Assembly (NCBI RefSeq): GCF_020622265.1
Contig: NZ_JACNMQ010000001.1
Coordinates: 434,001 to 498,000 of the forward strand
DNA from: Halomonas sp. M20
GTDB lineage: Bacteria; Pseudomonadota; Gammaproteobacteria; Pseudomonadales; Halomonadaceae
Reading direction: 5' to 3'
DNA length: 64,000 nt
Below the pieces are notes generated by a model, which had not been told where the DNA came from, searched no databases, and saw nothing but the letters and a program-made list of their open reading frames with translations. Of this stretch, positions 1-10,044 are shown one piece after another. How positions within the stretch are numbered: position 1 is the stretch's first letter; every line of letters starts with the position of its first letter. Made by a program: the position numbers and the translations under genes.

Positions 1-433
1 GTACCACGATCCCCATGCCGCCCAGCCACTGCAACTGCTGGCGGTAGTAGCGAATGGAGTCCGGCAATAGGTCGATACCGGTGATCACCGTGGCACCGGT
101 GGTGGTCAGCCCGGAAAAGGACTCGAAAATCGCATCGGTCCAGGAGAGCGCCGGATCACTGGCAAACATCAACGGCAACGAACCGAAGAGCCCCAGTACA
201 CTCCAGAACAGCACCGTGATTAGGAAGCCATCCCGCGTACGCAGCTCCTTGCGGGCACGATGATTGGGCGCATAAAGTACTGCGCCAGTCGCGAAGGTGA
301 TGGCCATGGCAATGACAAACGCGTTCCACACCGTGTCCTTGAACAACAGCGAAATCAGGATGGGCGGAACCAGGGTCAGGCTGAATACCATCAGCAGGAG
401 CCCGAGAATGCGCAGCGTGACGCGTAGACTCAT
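1..433 (-). CDS. trkH: Trk potassium uptake protein TrkH, N-terminal part (cut by window edge)
   Basis: The reverse strand reads an open frame of 144 codons from the ATG at 433 off the left edge of the window. It starts MSLRVTLRILGLLLMVFSL. Two hydrophobic helices come first, then the first pore-loop region with the selectivity-filter-like stretch FSGLTTTGATVITGID, followed by LQWLGGMGIVV. These are typical of the TrkH/KtrB potassium-translocating subunit in the inner membrane. It lies 47 bp downstream of trkA, so the two K+ uptake subunits are probably cotranscribed. Only about the first 30% of the usual ~480 residues is present. Confidence 0.93.
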   Translation of the reverse strand, partial: MSLRVTLRILGLLLMVFSLTLVPPILISLLFKDTVWNAFVIAMAITFATGAVLYAPNHRARKELRTRDGFLITVLFWSVLGLFGSLPLMFASDPALSWTDAIFESFSGLTTTGATVITGIDLLPDSIRYYRQQLQWLGGMGIVV

Positions 434-480
434 GAATCAGCGCTTCTTACGTGATAGGACATTTGTTTGTATTCTGAAAA

Positions 481-1854
481 TTAGAAAAAGGACAGACCAA
501 CCTGGAACAAACGCTCCACATCGCGGATACGGCGCTTGTCGATCACGAACAAGATGACATGATCGCCGGCTTCGATGACCACATCGTCGTGGGCGATCAG
601 CACCTCCTTGCCACGTACCACCGCGCCGATGGTGGTGCCGGCCGGCAGATCGATCTCATCGATGGTACGTCCAATGACCTTCGAGGATCGGGCGTCGCCG
701 TGGGCGATGGCCTCGATCGCCTCTGCCGCGCCGCGTCGCAGGGAGTGAACGTTGACGATATCCCCCCGGCGCACATGGGTCAGCAGGCCGCCGATGGTGG
801 ACTGTTGCGGCGAAATGGCGATATCGATTTCGCCACCCTGAACCAAGTCCACATAAGCGGCATTGTTGATCAGAGTCAGCACCTTCTTGGCCCCTAGGCG
901 TTTGGCCAGCATCGACGACATGATGTTGACCTCGTCGTCGTTGGTAAGCGCGCAGAAGATATCGCAATCCTCGATGTTTTCCTCGATCAGCAAGCGTTTG
1001 CTGGTGGCGCTGCCATGCAGTACCACGGTGCGATCGAGACGCTCGGAAAGAACGCCGCAGCGTTCCAGGTTCCGCTCGATGATCTTGATCTGGTGGCTAT
1101 GCTCGAGTTGCTCCGCCAGGCGCTGGCCAATGTTGCCGCCTCCGGCGATGAGGATGCGGCGAAAATCCCGCTCGATCTTGCGCAGCTCGCTCATGACCGC
1201 GCGAATATCCCGCCGGGCAGCGATGAAGAACACCTCGTCATCCGCCTCGATGACAGTATCGCCGCGAGGAATGATCGGACGATTCTGGCGATAGATGGCG
1301 GCGACCCGGGTGTCGACATTGGGCATGTGGCGGCGCAGGAATCCAAGCTCCTGGCCGACCAGCGGGCCGCCGTAATAGGCCTTGACCGCCACCAGCTGGG
1401 CCTGGCCGCCGGCGAATTCGAGCACCTGCAGCGCGCCCGGATAGACGATCAGGCGGCGGATATGATCGGTGACGACCTGCTCCGGGCTGATCAGTACGTC
1501 TACCGGTACCGCTTCGTTGGAAAACAGTCCCTTGCGGGTCAGGTAGGCAGCGGCGCGTACCCGCGCGATCTTGGTCGGGGTGCGAAACAGCGTATGGGCC
1601 ACCTGACAGGCGATCATGTTGACTTCATCGGAATTGGTCACCGCGATCAGCATGTCCGCATCCTCGCAGCCCGCCTGGCGCAGCACCATCGGGTAGGAGC
1701 CGGAGCCGGTCACGGTGCGAATATCCAGGCGGTTGTGTAGCTCACGCAGGCGAACCGTCTCCGTATCGACGACGGTGATATCGTTTTCTTCGTGCGCCAG
1801 ATGCTCCGCCAGAGTGCCGCCAACTTGACCGGCACCCAGGATGATAATCTTCAT
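481..1854 (-). CDS. trkA: Trk system K+ transporter regulatory subunit TrkA
   Basis: 457 residues, the usual TrkA length. Two tandem RCK_N/RCK_C units are visible. The first Rossmann glycine motif is [15 protein letters not shown] at residues 5-19 with an acidic D30 at the end of beta2. The second is [16 protein letters not shown] near residue 235. TrkA is the cytoplasmic NAD(H)/nucleotide-binding gating subunit of the low-affinity potassium importer TrkAH, important for osmoadaptation in halophiles. trkH lies just downstream. rsmB, fmt and def lie further upstream on the same strand, the order also found in other gammaproteobacteria, but the dodecin gene interrupts here. Confidence 0.97.
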   Translation of the reverse strand: MKIIILGAGQVGGTLAEHLAHEENDITVVDTETVRLRELHNRLDIRTVTGSGSYPMVLRQAGCEDADMLIAVTNSDEVNMIACQVAHTLFRTPTKIARVRAAAYLTRKGLFSNEAVPVDVLISPEQVVTDHIRRLIVYPGALQVLEFAGGQAQLVAVKAYYGGPLVGQELGFLRRHMPNVDTRVAAIYRQNRPIIPRGDTVIEADDEVFFIAARRDIRAVMSELRKIERDFRRILIAGGGNIGQRLAEQLEHSHQIKIIERNLERCGVLSERLDRTVVLHGSATSKRLLIEENIEDCDIFCALTNDDEVNIMSSMLAKRLGAKKVLTLINNAAYVDLVQGGEIDIAISPQQSTIGGLLTHVRRGDIVNVHSLRRGAAEAIEAIAHGDARSSKVIGRTIDEIDLPAGTTIGAVVRGKEVLIAHDDVVIEAGDHVILFVIDKRRIRDVERLFQVGLSFF

Positions 1855-1929
1855 CGATGATGGGTCCGCCCGGGGAGAGTCCTTTATGTGGCGCTAGCAT
1901 AAACCAGCAAAGCAGGTGAAAGACAGAGG

Positions 1930-1953
1930 CCGGACCCGGCAATCCGGGCCCGG
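1930..1953 (-). terminator. GC-rich hairpin between the dodecin gene and trkA
   Basis: The arms 1930-1939 and 1944-1953 pair as a 10-bp stem (CCGGGCCCGG with CCGGGTCCGG, one G-U pair) with a 4-nt loop. It lies directly downstream of the dodecin stop codon. The following bases on the minus strand are only moderately T-rich (CCTCTGTCTTTC), so it may be an attenuator or RNA-stabilising hairpin rather than a full terminator. Confidence 0.45.
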
Positions 1954-1964
1954 GAGTGGAAGTT

Positions 1965-2171
1965 TCAGTCCAGGGTGATGCCGACCTTGACGGTCACTTG
2001 CCAATGGGCGATGCGGCCGTGCTCGATATGCCCCCGGGTCTCGGTGACTTCGAACCAGCGCATGTCGTGCAAGGATTCGTTGGCCTTGGCTAGCGCCTGC
2101 TCGACGGCGTCCTCGATTCCCTTGGGCGACGAGCCGGTCAGTTCGATCTTCTTGTAAATGTGGCTGGGCAT
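1965..2171 (-). CDS. Dodecin family flavin-binding protein
   Basis: 68 residues starting [16 protein letters not shown] and ending [10 protein letters not shown]. Dodecins are ~65-75 residue proteins that assemble into a dodecameric shell and store or buffer flavins in the cytoplasm. Visible family features are the N-terminal beta strand IYKKIELTG, the central helix [13 protein letters not shown], the W of MRWFEV that stacks on flavin, and the last strand WQVTVKVGI. The start at 2171 was preferred over an upstream ATG at 2246 because AGGAG lies 8 nt before it and homology begins there. It sits between rsmB and trkA, unrelated in function. Confidence 0.9.
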   Translation of the reverse strand: MPSHIYKKIELTGSSPKGIEDAVEQALAKANESLHDMRWFEVTETRGHIEHGRIAHWQVTVKVGITLD

Positions 2172-2277
2172 GAAGCGGCTCCTGTGCCGATGTCGATGTA
2201 GAGGTATTGGAATGCAGGGGTAAACATGCAGCGTCTTGTGCACCACTACAATGATAGGCGGTTTCCGTGAACCCGCC

Positions 2278-3594
2278 TTAGGTCATCTTGACTAGGCGCG
2301 CGTAGAAGAAGCCGTCGTGGCCAGCGGTAATTGGCAACAGCTGACGGCCTGCCCCCGCGGCGCGGCCCCAGCTGACCTCGCTGGGTGTCGTTGCCTCGGC
2401 ATCGTCAGTACGTGCAAGAAAGGCATCGATGGCATCCGCGTTCTCCTCCGGTATGACCGAACAGGTGGCATAAACCAGCGTGCCCCCGGGGGCCAAGGTT
2501 TGCCATAGCGTATCCAGCATGCGCCCTTGCAGGCTCGCCAGGTCGCGGATGTCCGAGGGGCGGCGCAGACGCTTGATGTCCGGGTGGCGGCGAATCACGC
2601 CACTGCCGGAGCAGGGAGCGTCGAGCAGGATGGCGTCGAAAGCAGCGCCGTCCCACCAATCCAGGGTGCTGGCGTCCGCGTGCTTGAGTCGGGCCTTGAG
2701 ATCCAGACGCTTGAGGGTTGCATTGACCCGGGCCAGACGTACCGCGTCGTTGTCCAGGGCGGTCAGGTTGATATCGAAGGATTCGAGCAGATGAGCTGTC
2801 TTACCCCCGGGCGCGCAACAGGCATCCAGCACCTTGGCGTCGGGCCGATTCTCGAGCGCGGGAGCCATGAGCTGCGCGGCGAGCTGCGCGGCTTCATCCT
2901 GTACGCTTGCCTCGCCCTCGGCAAACCCGGGCAGTTCGTTGATATCGCAGGGCTCCGCAAGGGTTATGCCGTTCGGTGCGTGCTCACAGCGGGTGGCGCT
3001 CTTGCCGATAGCTTCCAGCCGCATCAGGTAATCGTCGCGACTGCCAAGGCGGCGATTGATACGCAGGGTCATGGGGCCGGGGTGATTGTTGGCCTCGGCG
3101 ATTGCCTGCCAATCCTCGGGCCAGGCCTGACGCAGCGTCTTGAGCAGCCAGGTGGGATGCAACCAGACAGTACTGGGGTCGCGATCTATCTTGGCCTGCA
3201 GCTCGTCCGCTTCGCGTTGCAGCCGGCGCAGGCAACCATTGAGCACGCGAGTCGCCCACTCTTTGTTGAACAGGCGCGCGGCGCCGGCGGTTTCACCCAC
3301 CGCCGCGTGGGGCGGTACGCGCAGATAAAGCAGCTGATAAATACCCAGCAACAACAAGGCCTGGACATCCACGTCCCTGGCCTTGAACGGGCTGCGCAGC
3401 AGTTCTTGTGCCAGCGCCTCGAGCCGGGGGAGGGTTCGACATACCCCATAGCACAAGGCGCGCAGGAAGGCGCGATCCCGGGCCGGGACCGCGCCATCGT
3501 CGAGGCTGGCAAGAGAGCCCTTGCCAGTGAGTACCGGCACCAGGGCGCGAGCGGCAACGGCGCGAACACCTTGTCCGCTGGGGGCATCATTCAT
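2278..3594 (-). CDS. rsmB: 16S rRNA (cytosine(967)-C(5))-methyltransferase RsmB
   Basis: 438 residues, full family length. The N-terminal third is the NusB-like RNA-binding domain. The C-terminal two thirds is the SAM-dependent methyltransferase with motif [12 protein letters not shown], motif [19 protein letters not shown] and motif [15 protein letters not shown]; the two motif cysteines are the catalytic pair of m5C RNA methyltransferases. It methylates C967 of 16S rRNA. The ATG overlaps the fmt stop codon (ATGA), implying translational coupling, and AGGAG lies 8 nt upstream inside the end of fmt. Confidence 0.97.
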   Translation of the reverse strand: MNDAPSGQGVRAVAARALVPVLTGKGSLASLDDGAVPARDRAFLRALCYGVCRTLPRLEALAQELLRSPFKARDVDVQALLLLGIYQLLYLRVPPHAAVGETAGAARLFNKEWATRVLNGCLRRLQREADELQAKIDRDPSTVWLHPTWLLKTLRQAWPEDWQAIAEANNHPGPMTLRINRRLGSRDDYLMRLEAIGKSATRCEHAPNGITLAEPCDINELPGFAEGEASVQDEAAQLAAQLMAPALENRPDAKVLDACCAPGGKTAHLLESFDINLTALDNDAVRLARVNATLKRLDLKARLKHADASTLDWWDGAAFDAILLDAPCSGSGVIRRHPDIKRLRRPSDIRDLASLQGRMLDTLWQTLAPGGTLVYATCSVIPEENADAIDAFLARTDDAEATTPSEVSWGRAAGAGRQLLPITAGHDGFFYARLVKMT

Positions 3595-4586
3595 TCATGA
3601 GTCTCCTGAGGAGCATTGCCAAGGCGCGACCCTGGCGCAAAGCGCTCGGCTTTGGCATTGAGCAGTTCTTGCGCGGTCAGCGCCTTGCCGCCGGGCAGCT
3701 GGGCACGAGTTACCCGCAGCACCTCTGTTCCCTTGGGGCCGCAGGCGATACGCAGCGCATCCGGCGCTGACGTCAATAGCGTGCCGGATTGGCTGGTCTG
3801 GTGCGATGCCGCCGGATTGCCTTCTTCCGGTTCGGCCAACCAGAGCCGCAGCGGTTGATCGTTCAGGGTCGTCCAGGCCACCGGCCAGGGGTTGAACGCC
3901 CGAATACGCCGGGCCAGCGCCTGGGCAGGGCTGGTGAAGTCGAGCTGCGCTTCAGCCTTGGACAGCTTATGAGCGTAGGTCACCCCTTCAGCGGGTTGTG
4001 GCATCGGGGTGAGCTTGCCCGCCGCCAAGTCATCTAGGGCGGTGACGATCGCCTCGCCCCCCAGTTGCGCCAGGCGATCGTGCAACTCGCCGCCGGTGGT
4101 GGCGTCGTCAATCGGCGTGCTGCGGGTCAGGAGCATGGCGCCGGTATCGAGACCCGCGTCCATTTGCATGATGGTGATGCCGGATTCGCTGTCGCTGGCG
4201 TCGATGGCGCGCTGAATGGGAGCGGCCCCTCGCCAGCGGGGCAGAAGAGAGGCATGCACGTTGAGACACCCCAGGCGCGGCGTATCGAGTACCGTCTGAG
4301 GCAGGATCAGGCCGTAGGCTGCCACTACCATGACATCCGCTTCAAGGCCGGCCAACGTTTGCTGGGCCTCTGTCTCTTTCAGGGAAACGGGTTGATACAC
4401 GGGAAGATCGTGTTCGAGGGCCAGCGCCTTGACCGGACTGGGCGTCAGCTTGCGCCCTCGACCGGCGGGACGATCGGGCTGGGTATAAACGGCGACAAGC
4501 TCATGGGCGCTGCCAAGCAGTGCCTGCAGGCTGGCGGCTGCAAAGTCCGGCGTGCCGGCGAATATTACTCGCAAGGAAGGCGACAT
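3591..4586 (-). CDS. fmt: Methionyl-tRNA formyltransferase
   Basis: 331 residues. The N-terminal formyltransferase fold begins with VIFAGTPDFAAASL. It contains the catalytic-site segment NVHASLLPRWRGAAPIQRAI (SLLPxWRG) and the DAGLDTGAM stretch, followed by the C-terminal OB-like tRNA-binding domain. The enzyme formylates Met-tRNAfMet using 10-formyl-THF, the reaction later reversed on nascent proteins by the def product encoded just upstream. It overlaps rsmB by 4 bp downstream. A hairpin lies between def and fmt, so the two may be partly uncoupled. Confidence 0.97.
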   Translation of the reverse strand: MSPSLRVIFAGTPDFAAASLQALLGSAHELVAVYTQPDRPAGRGRKLTPSPVKALALEHDLPVYQPVSLKETEAQQTLAGLEADVMVVAAYGLILPQTVLDTPRLGCLNVHASLLPRWRGAAPIQRAIDASDSESGITIMQMDAGLDTGAMLLTRSTPIDDATTGGELHDRLAQLGGEAIVTALDDLAAGKLTPMPQPAEGVTYAHKLSKAEAQLDFTSPAQALARRIRAFNPWPVAWTTLNDQPLRLWLAEPEEGNPAASHQTSQSGTLLTSAPDALRIACGPKGTEVLRVTRAQLPGGKALTAQELLNAKAERFAPGSRLGNAPQETHE

Positions 4587-4652
4587 CAGAATCGTCCATG
4601 ATGAAGGAGCAGATGCCTAATGATAACGGAGCAGCGAGAGGACTAAAATGAC

Positions 4653-4675
4653 AAAGGCCGGATCGACCGGCCTTT
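4653..4675 (-). terminator. Hairpin between def and fmt (attenuator or terminator candidate)
   Basis: A perfect 9-bp stem AAAGGCCGG/CCGGCCTTT with a 5-nt loop lies between the def stop codon (4688) and the fmt start (4586). On the minus strand the stem ends in CCTTT followed by GTCATTTTAG, a weak T-tract. It could reduce read-through from def into fmt-rsmB. Confidence 0.45.
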
Positions 4676-4687
4676 TAAAACTAAAGA

Positions 4688-5200
4688 TCATGCTTCCTGC
4701 ATTTGCCGGTGGCGCTTCTGCATCTTCTTCATGATGCGTTCGCGCTTAAGCGGCGACAGATAATCCACGAACAGCACGCCTTCGAGATGATCATGCTCAT
4801 GCTGAATGCAGTGGGCAAGCAGGCCGTCGGCTTCCAGCTCGTAGGGCTTGCCATCGCGATCCAGCGCCTTGAGGTGAACCCGCAAGGCACGCGGCACCTC
4901 CGCATAGTACTCGGGAATAGACAGGCACCCTTCCTGCATGGGCTCACGCTCATCGTCCAGCGGAGTGTACTCGGGGTTGATCAACACCAGCGGCTGGGAG
5001 TGGTCTTCGCTGACATCCATGACGATCACGCGCCGATGCACATCCACCTGAGTTGCTGCCAGCCCGATGCCATTGGCGTCGTACATGGTTTCGAGCATGT
5101 CGTCGACCAGGGTCGAAATTTCGTCGTCGACGATATCGACGGGCTTGGCCTTGGTGCGCAGGCGCTCATCGGGAAATTCGAGAATCTCTAATTTGGCCAT
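4688..5200 (-). CDS. def: Peptide deformylase
   Basis: 170 residues. All three deformylase motifs are present: GIGLAATQ (motif 1), EGCLSIP (motif 2, metal-binding Cys) and QHEHDHLEG (motif 3, HExxH with two metal His and the catalytic Glu). It removes the formyl group from nascent N-formyl-Met with Fe2+ or Zn2+. It opens the def-fmt-rsmB group on the minus strand and is divergent from the secreted LysM-family gene at 5432. The C-terminal tail is basic ([15 protein letters not shown]), as in E. coli-type type I enzymes. Confidence 0.97.
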   Translation of the reverse strand: MAKLEILEFPDERLRTKAKPVDIVDDEISTLVDDMLETMYDANGIGLAATQVDVHRRVIVMDVSEDHSQPLVLINPEYTPLDDEREPMQEGCLSIPEYYAEVPRALRVHLKALDRDGKPYELEADGLLAHCIQHEHDHLEGVLFVDYLSPLKRERIMKKMQKRHRQMQEA

Positions 5201-5431
5201 GGCGTTGGTAATACCGTTATCCGGTGGTACGAGAATATGCGTTCATTGTAAGACGATTCACTCATCAGCAGAACCATAGAGTCACTCATGAATGCAATAG
5301 TATCAAACTATCGGGAAATCCGGCCGATATGTCTTTACAGACCTTTCGCATTCAATTGAGGGGCTCCTTCATTGGACCAGACAAAACACAAAAGTTCTGA
5401 TCGTTGCAAAACACAAGGCAGGTAGCGGGCT

Positions 5432-6394
5432 ATGCACATGATGAGAGGTATACCAAAAGGTATAACGAAGGCCATAGCGAAGGGCAAAACGAAGGATATA
5501 GCCAAGCGGCATCGGCGACTGGCGTGTTGGTCGCTGGGTGCCATCTGCCTGGCGCTCTTGTCGCCGGCGGTGGCTGCACTGAAAGAGGATATTTCTCGCG
5601 ATGCACTGCAGCGCAACGAGAACGTTCTGCGGCTCTCGCCTCAGGTGCATCGTATTTCGGCCCGGGACGACATTGCGCCATTGCCCTGGGATCTCCTGCG
5701 CAGCTTTCTGGAAAGCAATCGCGTTGTGAGTCCAAACGATATCGACAACGCGGCGTATGTGCTCGGGGGAGATGATCAGCGCATTCTAAGCGGTGCTGGC
5801 GACCGCCTTTATGTGCGCGGTGAATTGCCGGCAGGGCGGCTCTATGGGCTCTATCGCCCCGGGCAGCGCTACGTGGACCCGGATACCGGCGAATTTCTCG
5901 GGCTTGAAATGGAAGCCCTGGGCGAGACGCGTTTCCTGCGTCAGGAAAACGACATCACCTTGCTCGAGGTGACGTCGTCACGTCAGGAGATTCGTCCAGG
6001 CGACAAGGTGCTGCCGCTGGAGAGTTTACCGGCAGCGCCAGAATTTCGGCTCAGTGCCGCCCCCGCCATGAGCGAAGGTCGGATATTGTCCGTGCCCGGC
6101 GGTGTGCGCTACATCGGTCGTCTTGATGTGGTGGCGCTGGATCTGGGGCGTCGCGATGGGCTCGCCCCGGGAAACGTGCTGGCCGTCGAACAGCTCGGCG
6201 AAAAGGTGGTCGACCCGGTTACCGACCAAACGTTGCGTTTGCCTGGAGAGGACGCTGGATTGCTGATGGTGTTTCATGCCTATGAACGCCTCAGCTATGC
6301 CCTGGTCATGCAGGCCAGCCGCAGTCTGGCAGTGGGTGATCGAGTCCACGCACCGGCTGACAATGCGCTGGTTACGCGTTTAGGGCAGCGCTGA
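5432..6394 (+). CDS. Secreted LysM-family-like protein lacking a recognisable LysM domain
   Basis: 320 residues. Its position (divergent from def, upstream of dprA-tsaC) and the core from LRLSPQVHRISARDD onward, including NAAYVLGGDDQRILSGAGD and LYGLYRPGQRYVDPDTGEF, match the conserved secreted LysM protein found at this locus in pseudomonads and relatives. There the LysM repeat is expected between signal peptide and core. Here the signal peptide (hydrophobic segment LACWSLGAICLALLS, cleavage after AVA near residue 48) runs almost directly into the core, so the LysM module appears to be missing. The n-region is unusually long and basic because of five tandem tetrapeptides. Starts at 5438 or 5441 are also possible. 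Confidence 0.75.
   Translation: MHMMRGIPKGITKAIAKGKTKDIAKRHRRLACWSLGAICLALLSPAVAALKEDISRDALQRNENVLRLSPQVHRISARDDIAPLPWDLLRSFLESNRVVSPNDIDNAAYVLGGDDQRILSGAGDRLYVRGELPAGRLYGLYRPGQRYVDPDTGEFLGLEMEALGETRFLRQENDITLLEVTSSRQEIRPGDKVLPLESLPAAPEFRLSAAPAMSEGRILSVPGGVRYIGRLDVVALDLGRRDGLAPGNVLAVEQLGEKVVDPVTDQTLRLPGEDAGLLMVFHAYERLSYALVMQASRSLAVGDRVHAPADNALVTRLGQR
5447..5506 (+). repeat. Five imperfect 12-bp tandem repeats in the signal-peptide n-region
   Basis: Units at 5447, 5459, 5471, 5483 and 5495 follow the pattern G(G/C)(T/C)ATA..GAAG and encode GIPK-GITK-AIAK-GKTK-DIAK. The repeat keeps frame and places a Lys every fourth residue just before the hydrophobic signal-peptide core. Confidence 0.8.
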
Positions 6395-6398
6395 GAAC

Positions 6399-7499
6399 AT
6401 GACGGCTTCCGATTGGCTGGTGCTGTCCCTGCTGCCCGGCATGGGGCCGCGACGCCTGGCGCAGCTGCGTGAACGCCAGCCCCAATGGCCTCAGGGCTGG
6501 CTGGCGCTGTTGCCTGCCGCTCCTCGTGACGCCCTGCGCCTGTGGCTCGACCATCCTGACAGGAGCCCGCTACAGCCCAAGGTAGAGCAAGCATTAGCCT
6601 GGGAGGCAGCACACCCCGCGCATCATTTACTGACACCCGCTCATGCTGCGTGGCCCAGGTTGCTCGATGAGTTGCCGGACCCACCGCCGCTGCTCTGGGC
6701 GAAAGGCAACCTGGCGGTGCTTGCGCCGCCAGGAATCGCAATCGTAGGGACACGCAGACCCACCCGGGAAGGGCAGGGCAACACGGCACGCTTTGCCACG
6801 GAACTGGCAGAGCGTGGCTTTTGCGTGGTCAGCGGAATGGCCCTGGGCGTCGATGGTCGCGCCCATCATGCGGCGCTGCAGGCGGGCGGACACAGCATTG
6901 GCGTGCTCGGTTGTGGCATCGATGTCGTCTATCCCTCTCGGCACGCTGATCTTTATCGGCGCATGCTGGAAGGGGAGGGCTTGCTGCTCAGCGAGCATGC
7001 CCCGACCCTGCGGGCCAATCCTGCGTTCTTTCCTCGGCGCAATCGTATCGTCACCGGGCTGACTCTCGGCGTATTGGTCATCGAAGCGGCGGAAAAGAGC
7101 GGGTCTCTGATCAGTGCGCGTCTGGCCATGGAGCAGAACCGTGAAGTGTTCACGCTGCCGGGATCGATTCACAATCCTCAGGCGCGGGGCTGTCTTGCCT
7201 TGTTGCGCCAGGGCGCGACCCTGGTCACCTGTGTCGAGGATATTCTCGCCGAGCTGGGCCAGTGGGGCATGACGGCGGTTGCCATGCCTGCTTCCATGCC
7301 AGCCGAACCATCTTCCAATACGCTGCCAGCAAACGACGATACGCTGTTGGCGCTGCTCAGTGATTCCCCCACACCGCTGGATACCCTGATCGAACTGTCC
7401 GGACGGGATTTTCCTTACTGCCAGCAGCGCCTGCTGGAGTTGGAGCTCGAAGGCTGGGCGGCCCAGGCGCCGGGGGGATGGGTACGCTTGCCACGCTAG
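6399..7499 (+). CDS. dprA: DNA-processing protein DprA (Smf)
   Basis: 366 residues. An N-terminal SAM-like region is followed by the Rossmann-type DprA core with GIAIVGTRRPTREGQ (near residue 112), SGMALGVDGRAHHAAL and FFPRRNRIVTGL. The C-terminal winged-helix-like segment ends PGGWVRLPR. DprA loads RecA on incoming single-stranded DNA during natural transformation and is widely kept even in species not known to be competent. The ATG is only 4 nt after the stop of the upstream gene, so the two are probably cotranscribed. A terminator-like hairpin follows it. Confidence 0.95.
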   Translation: MTASDWLVLSLLPGMGPRRLAQLRERQPQWPQGWLALLPAAPRDALRLWLDHPDRSPLQPKVEQALAWEAAHPAHHLLTPAHAAWPRLLDELPDPPPLLWAKGNLAVLAPPGIAIVGTRRPTREGQGNTARFATELAERGFCVVSGMALGVDGRAHHAALQAGGHSIGVLGCGIDVVYPSRHADLYRRMLEGEGLLLSEHAPTLRANPAFFPRRNRIVTGLTLGVLVIEAAEKSGSLISARLAMEQNREVFTLPGSIHNPQARGCLALLRQGATLVTCVEDILAELGQWGMTAVAMPASMPAEPSSNTLPANDDTLLALLSDSPTPLDTLIELSGRDFPYCQQRLLELELEGWAAQAPGGWVRLPR

Positions 7500-7524
7500 G
7501 CGCTACCTGAAAAGTGCCTTGACT

Positions 7525-7561
7525 CGGCGTGCCCGTCTGGACTTCACTCGCCGATTTTTTC
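7525..7561 (+). terminator. Probable terminator after dprA
   Basis: CGGCG at 7525-7529 can pair with CGCCG at 7549-7553, with adjacent GTG/CAC pairing inside, followed by ATTTTTTC. The loop is large, so strength is uncertain. Confidence 0.4.
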
Positions 7562-7612
7562 AACCCAAGCCTTATGCTTTGCCGCGTGGCGGCTGCTGGG
7601 TGATAGCCGTCA

Positions 7613-7621
7613 TGGTAGAAT
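7613..7621 (+). promoter_or_regulatory. Candidate extended -10 promoter for tsaC
   Basis: TGGTAGAAT combines an extended TGn element with the -10 hexamer TAGAAT at 7616-7621. It lies 34 bp before the tsaC start and after the dprA terminator candidate. No good -35 hexamer was seen. Confidence 0.4.
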
Positions 7622-7654
7622 CAGCGCCTTGTTCGCCAAGTCGGAGCGTCTGGA

Positions 7655-8209
7655 ATGATCGATCGCGAGGCCCTGGAAACCGCCATCGCCGTATTGCGGG
7701 AGGGCGGTATCATTGCCTATCCCACCGAGGCAGTGTGGGGGCTGGGGTGTGATCCGGATAATGCCGCCGCGCTGCAGGCACTGCTCGATCTCAAGCAGCG
7801 CGATCCGGCTAAAGGACTCATCCTGATTGCAGGGGACATCCATCAGTTCGATCCCTGGCTGAGCGAACTGAACGCGAATGATCGTCAACGCCTGAGTACC
7901 AGCTGGCCGGGTCATGTCACTTGGCTGGTGCCGCACAATGGCCGCTCACACCCGCTGTTGCGCGGTGAGCATGCAAGCGTGGCGTTGCGGGTCAGCGATC
8001 ATCCTCTGGTCACCGCTCTCTGCGCCGCCTTCGGCGGCCCACTTGTTTCCACTTCCGCCAATCCTGCCCGACAGCCACCGGCCCTCGATAGCGCCACTAT
8101 TCGAGACTATTTTGGTCGCGCCGTTCACGTGGTCGAAGGGGCGCTTGGCGGCTATGCTCGACCCAGTACCATTCGTGACTTGCGCAGCGGCGAGATACTG
8201 CGCGATTGA
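7655..8209 (+). CDS. tsaC: L-threonylcarbamoyladenylate synthase TsaC (YrdC)
   Basis: 184 residues, the short single-domain YrdC/TsaC form of gammaproteobacteria. Visible signatures are GGIIAYPTEAVWGLGCDP, the basic LKQRDPAKGLILI segment, WPGHVTWL and the substrate-site PLVSTSANPARQ. It makes threonylcarbamoyl-AMP from threonine, bicarbonate and ATP for the t6A37 modification of ANN-decoding tRNAs. It is followed after 33 bp by hemF, as in many relatives. Confidence 0.95.
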   Translation: MIDREALETAIAVLREGGIIAYPTEAVWGLGCDPDNAAALQALLDLKQRDPAKGLILIAGDIHQFDPWLSELNANDRQRLSTSWPGHVTWLVPHNGRSHPLLRGEHASVALRVSDHPLVTALCAAFGGPLVSTSANPARQPPALDSATIRDYFGRAVHVVEGALGGYARPSTIRDLRSGEILRD

Positions 8210-9175
<966 letters not shown>

Positions 9176-9204
9176 GACATTGAATATTTAAAGCGGAGTT
9201 TTCC

Positions 9205-10014
9205 ATGAGCGATCGTTACTGCGTATTTGGTCATCCCATCAGCCACTCCCTGTCGCCCAGGATTCATGCGGCTTTCGCCGAACAGACCGGCGAAGAAATG
9301 ACCTATGAGGCGATCGAGGCGCCCCTGGAAGATTTTGCCGGCGCCTGGCGGGATTTCGCTGCCGCAGGGGGTCGTGGTGCCAACGTGACCGTGCCTTTCA
9401 AGGAAGACGCCTATCGTTTGAGCGATGTACTCAGCCCTCGCGCACGGCTTGCTGGCGCGGTGAATACCCTGGTGCTGGATCGAAATGGCGAGATTTTTGG
9501 TGATACCACCGATGGCATCGGACTGGTGCGCGATCTTCAGGCGCAGGCCGCCCCGCTGGAGAAAGCGCGTATTCTCGTATTAGGCGCAGGGGGAGCGGTA
9601 CGTGGCATTCTCGAGCCCCTGTTGGCGACACAGCCGGCGACCCTGATGATCGCCAATCGCACCCCGGAGAAGGCGCACCGGCTGGCCAAGGCATTTGCTG
9701 GATTGGGAGAGACCACCAGCGGCGGCTTCGATGAAATAGTGGGAACGTTCGATCTGGTCATCAACGGCACCAGTGCCAGCCTGGGCGGGGAGTGTCCGCC
9801 CCTGCCAGAGGATGTGTTTGCCGATGATGCCCTAGCCTACGACATGATGTACGCAAATGAGCCTACCGCGTTCCTGCGCTGGTCCGCGGAGCACGATGCC
9901 CGCACCGCGGATGGCCTGGGCATGCTCATCGAGCAGGCAGCGGAGTCCTTCTTTCTGTGGCGTGATGTGCGACCCGAGACTGCTGCTCTGCGCAAGCAGC
10001 TTCGCCCGAGCTAG
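9205..10014 (+). CDS. aroE: Shikimate dehydrogenase (NADP+)
   Basis: 269 residues. Substrate-binding motifs are [14 protein letters not shown] and NVTVPFK (catalytic Lys). The cofactor motif is [13 protein letters not shown] with NRTPEKA, the basic residue pattern of NADP preference. It reduces 3-dehydroshikimate to shikimate in the aromatic amino acid pathway. GGAG lies upstream of the ATG. Its stop codon falls inside a 7-bp hairpin (10005-10021). Confidence 0.97.
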   Translation: MSDRYCVFGHPISHSLSPRIHAAFAEQTGEEMTYEAIEAPLEDFAGAWRDFAAAGGRGANVTVPFKEDAYRLSDVLSPRARLAGAVNTLVLDRNGEIFGDTTDGIGLVRDLQAQAAPLEKARILVLGAGGAVRGILEPLLATQPATLMIANRTPEKAHRLAKAFAGLGETTSGGFDEIVGTFDLVINGTSASLGGECPPLPEDVFADDALAYDMMYANEPTAFLRWSAEHDARTADGLGMLIEQAAESFFLWRDVRPETAALRKQLRPS

Positions 10015-10021
10015 GCTCGGG
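10005..10021 (+). terminator. Hairpin overlapping the aroE stop codon
   Basis: CCCGAGC, a TAG loop (the aroE stop) and GCTCGGG form a perfect 7-bp stem. No T-tract follows on either strand. It sits between convergent aroE and the small membrane protein gene. Confidence 0.35.
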
Positions 10022-10044
10022 TAGGAAAAGTATAGGTGCATGAT

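Noticed and set aside
2527-3600. Long plus-strand ORF antisense to rsmB
   Set aside because: It mirrors rsmB codons with no recognisable domain. Such antisense frames are common in GC-rich genes.
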